NCBI GenBank assembly: GCA_021824055.1
Contig: JAKALV010000104.1
Span: forward strand, 1-10,390
Direction: 5' to 3'
DNA: 10,390 nucleotides
DNA from: Acidobacteriota bacterium
GTDB taxonomy: Bacteria > Acidobacteriota > Vicinamibacteria > Vicinamibacterales > SCN-69-37
Shown piece after piece: positions 1-8,651 of this stretch. The stretch's first letter is position 1. Every line of letters begins with the position of its first letter. The notes beneath the pieces are model-generated. The model was not told where the DNA came from. It saw only the letters and a list, made by a program, of their open reading frames with translations, and did not search any database. The position numbers and the translations under genes were made by a program.

Positions 1-228
1 CCCGACGCCGCACGCCACGCCAAGGGCGCCGCTCAAGCCGAATAGTCCCGCCGCGGCAGCGCCAAGCAGTCCGAGCACCGCGCCGCCGAAATGCGCATCG
101 GGGTCGCCCGAAGCGCCGGCCATGGCGCCCAGAATGCCGAAGCCCATGCCCATGCCCAGCGCGAGGAGAAGACCGAAGGCGCCGAACAACAACTGCAGCA
201 CGCCAAGCACTTTCACGTGGGTCCGCAT
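1..228 (-). CDS. Small glycine/alanine-rich membrane protein, partial
   Basis: I do not recognise a named family. The 76 visible codons run off the left edge without a stop. The protein begins MRTHVKVLGVLQLLFGAFGL. A first hydrophobic segment covers about residues 7-38 and is rich in Gly, Leu and Met. A short polar loop with GDPDAH (about residues 41-46) follows, then a second hydrophobic Ala/Gly segment from about residue 48 to the edge. This looks like a small integral membrane protein with two or more helices. The ATG at 228 is chosen because a GGAGG ribosome binding site lies about 6 bases upstream; an ATG at 233 would be only one base from that site. It lies 30 bp downstream of the RRM gene on the same strand and is probably co-transcribed with it. 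Function unknown. Confidence 0.7.
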   Translation of the reverse strand, partial: MRTHVKVLGVLQLLFGAFGLLLALGMGMGFGILGAMAGASGDPDAHFGGAVLGLLGAAAAGLFGLSGALGVACGVG

Positions 229-258
229 CGCATTCCTCCGGCGGCCGTCAGGCCCGTC

Positions 259-858
259 CTATTCCTTGTCGCCCGGTTCTTTCGACGCCACGTCGTCGAA
301 ATCCTTCAACGGCGTGTTGTCCTCGTCGACGTCGTACATCGAGTCCACGCGTCCCGAGTAGCGCTCTTTGATCGGGCCTTTCGGACCGCGTTCCTTGTTC
401 TCCCAGCGCTTCTCGCTGCCGGCGCTCTTCTTCTTTGGCGGACCGAAGTTGCGCGCGCGATCGCCGACCATGCCGCCGGGCGGGCCGAAGCCCCCCGGCC
501 GGGGACCACCAAATCCGCCGCCGGGACGCGGGCCGCCGAAGCCGCCACCACCCGGACGCGGGCCGCCAAAGCCGCCGCCGGGCCGCGGAGGACCACCGGC
601 GCCGCGCTCTTCACGCGGCCGAGCCTCGCTCACCGACAGACTGCGTCCCATGAACGGTTGCTGGTTGAACTTCTGAACCGCCGCCTCCGCCAGGGGCCGC
701 TCGTTGTATTCCACGAAGGCGAACCCCCGAGGACGACCGGTTTCACGGTCCACGGGAATGACGACTTGAGACGGATCACCCACACTCGCGAAATGCGAGC
801 GCAGGTCCGCCTCGGTAGCCCCATAGGGCATATTGCCAACGAACAGACGCACGGCCAC
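259..858 (-). CDS. RRM-domain RNA-binding protein with glycine-rich tail
   Basis: A 199-residue cytoplasmic RNA-binding protein. Residues 3-79 form one RNA recognition motif: RNP2 is LFVGNM (5-10) and RNP1 is RGFAFVEY (44-51), whose aromatic residues stack on RNA bases in this family. Residues 86-130 are a low-complexity tract with three tandem FGGPRPGG-type units. Residues 140-170 are basic (PKKK, KER motifs) and 171-199 strongly acidic. The layout resembles the short bacterial and cyanobacterial RRM proteins linked to RNA metabolism and stress, but here the C-terminal extension is unusually long. I chose the GTG start at 858: it sits just before the RRM and has a GAGGA ribosome binding site 7-8 bases upstream. 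The open frame continues further upstream, but that part is unrelated sequence lying over the control region. RNA targets cannot be told from sequence. Confidence 0.9.
   Translation of the reverse strand: MAVRLFVGNMPYGATEADLRSHFASVGDPSQVVIPVDRETGRPRGFAFVEYNERPLAEAAVQKFNQQPFMGRSLSVSEARPREERGAGGPPRPGGGFGGPRPGGGGFGGPRPGGGFGGPRPGGFGPPGGMVGDRARNFGPPKKKSAGSEKRWENKERGPKGPIKERYSGRVDSMYDVDEDNTPLKDFDDVASKEPGDKE
469..591 (-). repeat. Tandem repeat encoding FGGPRPGG units in the RRM protein
   Basis: In-frame imperfect repeats of 24-27 bp encode successive GGGFGGPRPGG units (protein residues about 90-130). They differ by single Gly codons, which fits gain or loss by slippage or recombination. Gly/Arg/Pro-rich tracts of this kind in RNA-binding proteins are typically disordered and help RNA binding or self-association. 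Copy number probably varies between relatives. Confidence 0.8.
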
Positions 859-884
859 GGACGTTGTCCTCAGTGTCTTGTAAA

Positions 885-941
885 GGGAAGGGGGATGACG
901 AACACGATACTCACGAGCAGATGTATATGGGGAAGGGGGAT
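885..941. repeat. 12-bp direct repeat GGGAAGGGGGAT in the divergent control region
   Basis: Identical copies lie at 885-896 and 930-941, 45 bp apart start to start. A looser relative (GGGAGGGAGAAT) lies at 949-960. On the RRM transcript strand they read ATCCCCCTTCCC. One copy overlaps the predicted -10 and start site of the RRM promoter, and the other lies within its predicted leader. They may be operator or RNA-binding sites, but nothing else in the sequence supports a specific regulator. Confidence 0.5.
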
Positions 942-967
942 TGTATCCGGGAGGGAGAATAACACAA
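940..967 (-). promoter_or_regulatory. Putative sigma70-type promoter of the RRM gene
   Basis: Read on the minus strand, a TTGTGT -35 element (967-962) is followed after 16 bp by TACAAT (945-940), close to the TTGACA/TATAAT consensus. Transcription would start near 933, giving a leader of about 75 nt before the GTG at 858. Spacing and match are good, but this is prediction only. Confidence 0.5.
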
Positions 968-1027
968 TTCCCGCTGTAGTAACATCGGCGGATTGACCAT
1001 CCGGCCGAGGACCGCTCCGTAGGACCC

Positions 1028-3945
<2,918 letters not shown>

Positions 3946-3949
<4 letters not shown>

Positions 3950-5196
3950 ACGTGAACGGCAATGTTCCGGAGCGCCGCACCTTGGGGTTGGAGCGCCGGA
4001 CCTTCAGGTCCGGCGTCGGGCTCCTGCTCTGTGTCCTCTTCCTCACGGCGGGCATGCTCGCGCAGGACTGGCAACCCGTGATCGCCCAGCTCGGCGACAG
4101 CAACAGCGGGCGCAAGATCGATGCGCTTCGCCGTCTCAACGACGCGGGCTACAGCGCCGCCGCTGAGTTCGTGGCGCCGCTCGTGACCGACCCGGACGAT
4201 GCGGTGCAGTTCGCGGCGATCGACGCGGAACTCTCGTTCTTCCTGGTCGAGCCGGTCGTCGAGCGAAAGGGGCTCGGCTCGACCCGCAGCCGCGCGCAGG
4301 AAGCGTTTGACGCCGGGCCGCTCGTGCGCGCCGCCGCGCCGGCGCCGCCCGTGCTGATCGACCGGCTGATCGCCGCCACCGCCGATCGTCATCCGCGCAT
4401 TCGTTTTGACGCGCTGCACGCCCTCGGTGTGATCGCCGAGCCGCCACTCAATGTCGAGGACACGCGCCGGCTGATCGCCGGCTTGCAGCACAGCGATCCC
4501 GTGATTCGCACCGCCACGGCCCGCGTGCTGGGACGCCTGCGCGCGGCCAGCGCCGGTGACGCCCTGGTCGGCGCGCTCAACGATCCGAGCGACCTCGTGC
4601 AGGCGTACGCGAGTGAGGCCCTTGGACTCGTGCGCGATGATCGGGCCGTGCAGGCGCTCACGGCCCGCGTGGACTATTACGGGAAAGGCACGATGGCAAA
4701 CGCCGCGTTACTGGCGCTGGCCCGCATCGCCTATCCGACGTCGCGCGACCTGTTCCGCGCGCGCTTGTCCGATCCGGACGCGGCGGCGCGCCGCGCCGCC
4801 GCGGAAGGCGTGGGACGCCTCCGCGATGGCGCGTCGCTCGAGCAAGTTCGACGGCTGGCGCAGTCGGATCCATCGAATGAGGTGCGGCTGGCCGGACTGT
4901 TTGCGCTCGACCGGCTCGGCGAGCCGCAGCTCGCGGGACTCACGGTGTCGATCGGCCAACCCGTGATTGGCGCGCAGGCGCGCGACTACTTGCTGGAAAC
5001 CGGGCCGGCGGCCGCGCCCGCGGTGGCGTCGGCGATCGGCACGGCGGCGGATCCGGCCGCCCGCGCGGACCTGATTCATCTACTCGGCTACATCGGCGGT
5101 GCCGCCGATGCGCGGATGCTCGAACCGCTGGCGAAGGATCCGGATCCCCGCGTTGCCCGGGCTGCCGCAGATGCGCTCGCTCGACTTCGGCGGTAG
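3946..5196 (+). CDS. HEAT-repeat protein with signal peptide
   Basis: A 416-residue alpha-solenoid protein of unknown specific function. Residues 1-22 are an unusual basic leader encoded partly by a palindromic repeat. Residues 23-40 (GVGLLLCVLFLTAGMLAQ) look like a secretion signal with possible cleavage before Q40. The rest is a chain of HEAT/PBS-lyase-like helical pairs, with recurring patterns such as DP..VR.ATARVLGRL (about 184-198), SDP(D/S)..VR..A (about 307-320) and DPDPRVARAAADALARL (398-414). HEAT solenoids usually act as protein-binding scaffolds. The ATG at 3946 overlaps the uvrA stop but lacks a clear ribosome binding site; TTG codons at 3982 and 3988 are alternatives, the first with GGAG upstream. 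An ATG at 4054 would give a cytoplasmic form. The 3' end overlaps the glycosylase gene by 26 bp. AlkD-type DNA glycosylases are also HEAT folds, but nothing here supports that activity, and the signal peptide argues against it. Confidence 0.85.
3969..4014 (+). repeat. REP-like palindrome with a flanking direct repeat inside the HEAT gene
   Basis: GCCGGACCTTCAGGTCCGGC (3995-4014) is a perfect 9-bp inverted repeat around a 2-nt centre. The preceding GGAGCGCCG-C/G-ACCTT motif occurs twice, at 3969-3983 and 3990-4004, exactly 21 bp apart, so the frame is kept and the peptide ERRT is repeated. It sits at the 5' end of the reading frame, just before the signal peptide. The structure fits a dispersed palindromic element that has been absorbed into a gene start; only one copy is visible here, so dispersal is not shown. 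Confidence 0.65.
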
Positions 5197-5788
5197 ACGA
5201 GCGCTGCCTGAGGCGTTCTATCGCCGGCCGACGCTCGATGTGCTTCACGACATCATCGGCAAGGTGCTCGTGCACACCGTGCGCGGACGCCGCGTATCGG
5301 GTGTCATCGTCGAGGCCGAGGCCTACATCGGCGAATCCGACCCCGCATGTCACGCCGCGCCCGGGCCGACCGCGCGCAACGCGCCGCTCTATGGTCCGCC
5401 CGGACGCGCGTATGTCTACCTCAACTACGGGATTCACTACCTGGTCAACGCGGTCACCGAAGCGGAGGGATTCCCGGCGGCGGTGTTGATCCGCGCGCTC
5501 GAGCCGCATGAAGGCGTGGCGTTGATGCGGCGGCGGCGCGGCCGCGCGGCGATCGATGACGCCGGCCTGTGCCGCGGACCAGGCAATCTGACCGTGGCGC
5601 TGGGCATCAGTGAAAAGCTCAACCGCGCGCCACTCACCCACGGAGCGTTGACGATTGAAGATCACGGCTTGCCGCCGCGCGTGTTGGCGTGGTCACCGCG
5701 TATCGGCATTCGCGTGGGAACGACGCCGCGCTGGCGCTGTTTCGCGGCAGACAGCGCCGCCGTGTCGGGTCCGCGCAGCCGCCGCTAG
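5171..5788 (+). CDS. 3-methyladenine DNA glycosylase (AAG/MPG family)
   Basis: A 205-residue base excision repair enzyme that removes alkylated or deaminated purines (3-methyladenine, hypoxanthine, ethenoadenine in this family) by cleaving the N-glycosidic bond. The hallmark block VEAEAYIGESDPACHA (48-62) carries the general-base Glu (E50, equivalent to human E125), Y52, and H61 (equivalent to H136). YVYLNYGIHYLVN (81-93) supplies the aromatic base pocket and intercalating region. IRALEP (107-112) contains the conserved Arg, and GPGNLTVALGI (136-146) is the usual GPGKL-type motif with Asn in place of Lys. Length is normal for the family. The ATG at 5171 puts the start 26 bp inside the HEAT gene; an upstream ATG at 5099 would add unrelated residues. 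It is third in the uvrA operon. Its stop overlaps the stop of the convergent htrA-type gene. Confidence 0.95.
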   Translation: MRSLDFGGRRALPEAFYRRPTLDVLHDIIGKVLVHTVRGRRVSGVIVEAEAYIGESDPACHAAPGPTARNAPLYGPPGRAYVYLNYGIHYLVNAVTEAEGFPAAVLIRALEPHEGVALMRRRRGRAAIDDAGLCRGPGNLTVALGISEKLNRAPLTHGALTIEDHGLPPRVLAWSPRIGIRVGTTPRWRCFAADSAAVSGPRSRR

Positions 5789-6945
5789 CGCTTGCGTCCG
5801 GCGGTGCTCACGATCGGCACGCCGATCTTCGTCCGCTGGCTGCCGCGGAGAATCTCCACGCTGGCCGTGCTGCCCGGGGTGGTGTCGGCCAGCACCCGCT
5901 GCAGGTCGCCCGATGTGGTGATCGCCTGTCCGTTGATGCTCAGGACGATGTCGCCGCGCCGCAGCCCGGCGCGCGCGGCCGCCGACTGCGCAAGCAGGTC
6001 ATAGACCACGACGACAGACGCCGATCTGATGCCCAGACGCTGCGCGGCGGCGGGGTTGGTGACGTCTTCGTCGTTGAACTCGACGTCCGCGATCGTCCCC
6101 CAGCTGACCGAGCCGTTCGCGATCAGTTCCTTCATGATGCGCTGGGCGAGGTTGGCGGGAATCGCGAAGCCGAGGCCTTCGGATCCGCCGCCGCGCGAGT
6201 AGATCATCGAGTTGATCCCGATCAGCTCGCCGCGGCTGTTGATGAGCGCGCCGCCGGAGTTGCCCGGGTTGATCGCCGCGTCGGTCTGAATCATCTGGCC
6301 GTAGGTGCCAAGCTGCGCGCCGGGCCGGCCCACCGCCGACACGATGCCGAGCGTCACGGTCTGGTTGAACGCGAATGGATTGCCGATGGCGAGCACCCAT
6401 TCCGCGATGCGCACCTTGCTCGAATCCGCCCACGGCAGCGTGTGCAGGTTGGCCGCGTCCACCTTCAGCACCGCGAGATCGGTCAGCGTGTCGACGCCGA
6501 CGATCTTTGCCGTCATTTCATCCCGGCCCGGCAGCGTGACCTTGACCTCGCGGATGTCGCCGCCGTCGCCGAGCAGCACGTGGCTGTTGGTCAGGATGTA
6601 GCCGTCGGGTGTCACCACGACGCCCGAGCCGAGACTCTGCTGTTCGCGGGTCGTGTAGTTACGGCCGTCGCCGAAGTAGAACTGCCAGAACGGATCCACG
6701 CGCTGGCGGATCTCCTGCGTGGAGGAGATGTTCACCGAGGCCTTGACGGCATCTTCGGCGATGGCCGACAGATCCGGCAGGCCCTGCGCGGCGGCCGCCA
6801 CGCCGGGCCGCGGGGTCTGCGGCCCCGGCTGCTGCGGCGAGGCGAACGTCGGCTCGGTGGAGGAGAAACGCGCGGTCAATACCAGGCCGGCGGCAAAGCC
6901 GCCGAGCAGGAGCAGGCCGCCTGCGGCGAGAATGGACTTGTTCAT
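5785..6945 (-). CDS. HtrA/Deg-type trypsin-like serine protease with one PDZ domain
   Basis: A 386-residue protease of the DegP/DegQ/DegS (HtrA) family, acting in the cell envelope on misfolded proteins. An N-terminal hydrophobic segment (residues 5-24) is a signal anchor or signal peptide, followed by a Pro/Gln/Ala-rich linker to about 55. The trypsin-like domain carries a complete triad: H122 (TNSHVLL), D156 (TLTDLAVL) and S230 (PGNSGG). A PDZ domain covers about 305-380 (AARAGLRRGDIV near 322-333). A single PDZ makes it DegS-like in layout and shorter than two-PDZ DegP, but it need not have the DegS signalling role. The ATG at 6945 lies 2 bp after the hsp20 stop, with only a weak GAGA-type ribosome binding site, so it is probably coupled to hsp20. 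The two genes would form a heat- or envelope-stress unit. Confidence 0.95.
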   Translation of the reverse strand: MNKSILAAGGLLLLGGFAAGLVLTARFSSTEPTFASPQQPGPQTPRPGVAAAAQGLPDLSAIAEDAVKASVNISSTQEIRQRVDPFWQFYFGDGRNYTTREQQSLGSGVVVTPDGYILTNSHVLLGDGGDIREVKVTLPGRDEMTAKIVGVDTLTDLAVLKVDAANLHTLPWADSSKVRIAEWVLAIGNPFAFNQTVTLGIVSAVGRPGAQLGTYGQMIQTDAAINPGNSGGALINSRGELIGINSMIYSRGGGSEGLGFAIPANLAQRIMKELIANGSVSWGTIADVEFNDEDVTNPAAAQRLGIRSASVVVVYDLLAQSAAARAGLRRGDIVLSINGQAITTSGDLQRVLADTTPGSTASVEILRGSQRTKIGVPIVSTAGRKR

Positions 6946-6947
6946 GG

Positions 6948-7340
6948 CTATCTCACGTCGATGCGGCGCCCGAGCGTACCCGGCGCCTTGGGAATGGTGA
7001 TGGTCAACAGGCCGTCGGCCAGATCCGCCGTGATGCCCTCACGGTCGATGGCCTGGCTGAACGAGAAGACGCGCGAAAACGGCCCGTGGCCGCGTTCGAG
7101 CTGCTGGTAACGTTGCGGGCAGTCCGCGCCCGGCCGCGCTCCGCGGACGACCAGCGTGTCCTCGCGGAATTCGATCTCGACGTCCGCCCGGCTGAGTCCC
7201 GGCACCTCAAGCGTCAGCACGTAACGATCGGCCGTTTCGTGCAGGTCGGCGGCGGGCACCCAGCCGGTGGTCGCGCGCCCGAACAGGCTGTCGAGCTGCT
7301 CCTGCATGGTGAGCAGGTCGCGGGTCGGGTCCCAGGGCAT
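6948..7340 (-). CDS. Hsp20 family small heat shock protein
   Basis: A 130-residue ATP-independent holdase that keeps unfolding proteins soluble until refolding chaperones act. The N-terminus PWDPTRDLLTMQEQLDSLF is the usual bacterial Hsp20 start. The alpha-crystallin domain runs from about 28 to 122: PAADLHETADRYVLTLEVPGL (start), VEIEFREDTLVVRGAR (beta strands) and the consensus DGLLTITIPK (residues 108-117). The C-terminal tail is short (APGTLGRRIDVR) and holds a RRIDV motif in place of the usual I-x-I/V oligomerisation motif. The ATG at 7340 is the only start near the normal N-terminus, though no clear ribosome binding site is seen; a very short leader is possible. First gene of a two-gene unit with the HtrA-type protease, divergent from efp. 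Confidence 0.95.
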   Translation of the reverse strand: MPWDPTRDLLTMQEQLDSLFGRATTGWVPAADLHETADRYVLTLEVPGLSRADVEIEFREDTLVVRGARPGADCPQRYQQLERGHGPFSRVFSFSQAIDREGITADLADGLLTITIPKAPGTLGRRIDVR

Positions 7341-7344
7341 GACT

Positions 7345-7371
7345 TTGATGCTAACAGTACCGGGCTATAAT
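7345..7371 (+). promoter_or_regulatory. Putative sigma70-type promoter of efp
   Basis: A perfect TATAAT (7366-7371) is preceded, after a short 15-bp spacer, by TTGATG (7345-7350), a partial -35 match. Transcription would start near 7378, giving a leader of about 28 nt before the efp ATG. On the opposite strand the same AT-rich spot reads TTATAG (7370-7365) and could serve as a -10 for hsp20, giving a leader under 20 nt. Confidence 0.55.
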
Positions 7372-7405
7372 CCTCAGTTCCGGCATGACGGGAAACGGAA
7401 GACCT

Positions 7406-7969
7406 ATGAGTTCAGTCCAGGCCAATCGTTTGAAGAAGGGCATGCTCATCAAGATGGGCGATGACCTCCTGCGCGTGTTCGATCTGCACCACCTGACCCA
7501 GGGCAACAAGCGGGCTCACATGCAGGCCCGGATGCGGGACATCCGCAACGGCCGCATCGTGGACCACAAGTTCCGTGCGGAAGACGAGGTGGAGCGCGCG
7601 ATTCTCGACGAACACGAGATGCAGTTCCTCTACAAGGATGGCGACATCTACCATTTCATGAACACCGAGACCTACGAGCAGATTCACCTGTCGGCCGAGA
7701 CGCTCGGTGACTTCGCGCTGTATCTGCTGCCGGAAGCGCTGATCAACGTGGAGTTCTACGACGGCGAGCCGATGGGCGTGCATCTGGCGCCGACCGTCGA
7801 TCTCAAGGTGATCGACACCGTGCCCGGGATCAAGGGCGCCACGGCGGCGGCGCAGGTCAAGCCGGCCACGTGCGAGACGGGACTGGTGGTGACGGTGCCC
7901 GCGTTCGTGAACGAGGGCGACGTCATTCGCATCAACACCGAAACCGGCGAGTATCTTTCGCGCGTGTAG
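7406..7969 (+). CDS. efp: Translation elongation factor P with Asn34
   Basis: A 187-residue EF-P, which binds between the ribosomal P and E sites and relieves stalling at polyproline stretches. The three expected domains are present: a KOW-like N-terminal domain (1-65), an OB domain (66-128) and a second OB-like domain (129-187) ending with the hallmark GDVIRINTETGEYLSRV. The N-terminal loop that reaches the peptidyl-transferase centre reads LTQGNKRAH (30-38). Residue 34 is Asn, where E. coli has the beta-lysylated Lys34 and Pseudomonas a rhamnosylated Arg; the usual PG is QG. The ATG at 7406 gives the normal length and has GGAA upstream; an in-frame ATG at 7385 would add seven residues. tdk follows after 35 bp, so the two may be co-transcribed. 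Confidence 0.97.
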   Translation: MSSVQANRLKKGMLIKMGDDLLRVFDLHHLTQGNKRAHMQARMRDIRNGRIVDHKFRAEDEVERAILDEHEMQFLYKDGDIYHFMNTETYEQIHLSAETLGDFALYLLPEALINVEFYDGEPMGVHLAPTVDLKVIDTVPGIKGATAAAQVKPATCETGLVVTVPAFVNEGDVIRINTETGEYLSRV

Positions 7970-8004
7970 CGCGGGTGAAGGAGCCCCTCACAGGGCGGGA
8001 CAAC

Positions 8005-8574
8005 ATGGATCAGCCACGGTCAGGATCGGGCGGTTGGATCGAAGTCATCACCGGCAGCATGTTTTCCGGCAAGAGCGAAGAACTGATCCGCCGCCTGCGC
8101 CGCGCGCAGATCGCGAAGCAGAAGGTGCAGATCTTCAAGCCGACGATTGACAATCGCTACAGCGAGGACGAGATCGTCTCGCACAGCTCGATGAAGATCG
8201 GCTCGGCCAACGTCCAGTCCTCGCGCGCGCTGCTCGACGACATCCTGCCGGACACGGAAGTGGTCGGCATCGACGAGGGGCAGTTCTTCGACGCCGAGCT
8301 GCCGGCCGTCGTCAATACGCTGGCGGACCAGGGCAAGCGCGTCATCGTGGCCGGTCTGGATCAGGATTACCTCGGGAAACCGTTCGAGCCGATGCCGCAG
8401 CTGCTGGCGATCGCGGAGTACATCACCAAGACGCTCGCGATCTGCATGGTATGCGGCGGGCCGGCGAATCACACCCAGCGCCTGGTGCAGTCGAAGGAGC
8501 GCGTGCTCGTGGGCGCCGGCGGCGCGTACGAAGCGCGGTGCCGGAAGTGCTTCGATCCAACATTAGCTGGATAA
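8005..8574 (+). CDS. tdk: Thymidine kinase (type II, zinc-containing)
   Basis: A 189-residue enzyme that phosphorylates thymidine to dTMP with ATP in pyrimidine salvage. The P-loop is GSMFSGKS (17-24). The Walker B/catalytic segment VVGIDEGQFF (86-95) contains E91, the expected catalytic base. GLDQDYLGKPF (117-127) is the conserved segment usually read GLDxDFxGxPF. The structural zinc site is complete: C147/C150 (CMVC) and C179/C182 (CRKC). The lasso loop that holds the thymine lies around 168-177. Length is typical of bacterial TK1-like enzymes. The ATG at 8005 has a GGGA element upstream; the frame is open further 5' but that part lies over efp. Its stop precedes the octamer inverted repeat by 12 bp. 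Confidence 0.97.
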   Translation: MDQPRSGSGGWIEVITGSMFSGKSEELIRRLRRAQIAKQKVQIFKPTIDNRYSEDEIVSHSSMKIGSANVQSSRALLDDILPDTEVVGIDEGQFFDAELPAVVNTLADQGKRVIVAGLDQDYLGKPFEPMPQLLAIAEYITKTLAICMVCGGPANHTQRLVQSKERVLVGAGGAYEARCRKCFDPTLAG

Positions 8575-8586
8575 AGACTTTCGTAA

Positions 8587-8651
8587 ATGGGGCAGTGAGG
8601 CAATGCGGCAATGAGGCAGTTGAATTGCCCCATTGCCCCATTGCCTCATTT
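8587..8651. terminator. Octamer-built inverted repeat, likely bidirectional terminator
   Basis: Four direct units of the form GGCAATGN (8591-8598, 8599-8606, 8607-8614, 8615-8622) face three inverted units TTGCCCCA, TTGCCCCA and TTGCCTCA (8625-8632, 8633-8640, 8641-8648). Together they can fold into a stem of about 28 bp with two mismatches and a few G-T pairs. It sits between convergent tdk and the phosphatidyltransferase gene, whose TGA stop (8648-8646) lies inside the last unit. There is no long T-run, only short ATTTA/TAAA flanks, so it may act as a factor-independent terminator or mainly protect 3' ends. The repeated octamer makes it look like a dispersed element rather than a simple terminator. 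Confidence 0.6.

Noticed and set aside
91..996. A 301-codon open frame on the plus strand opposite the RRM gene
   Set aside because: The minus strand encodes clear RNP1 and RNP2 motifs; the plus-strand product is an Arg/Ala-rich shadow.
5689..7110. A long open frame of about 473 codons on the plus strand opposite htrA and hsp20
   Set aside because: It is low-complexity Arg/His/Ala-rich and antisense to two well-supported genes, with no recognisable motif.
7341..7360. Possible CIRCE (HrcA) operator upstream of hsp20
   Set aside because: Only a TTAGCATC half-site resembling TTAGCACTC is present on the minus strand; the matching GAGTGCTAA half at 9-bp spacing is absent.
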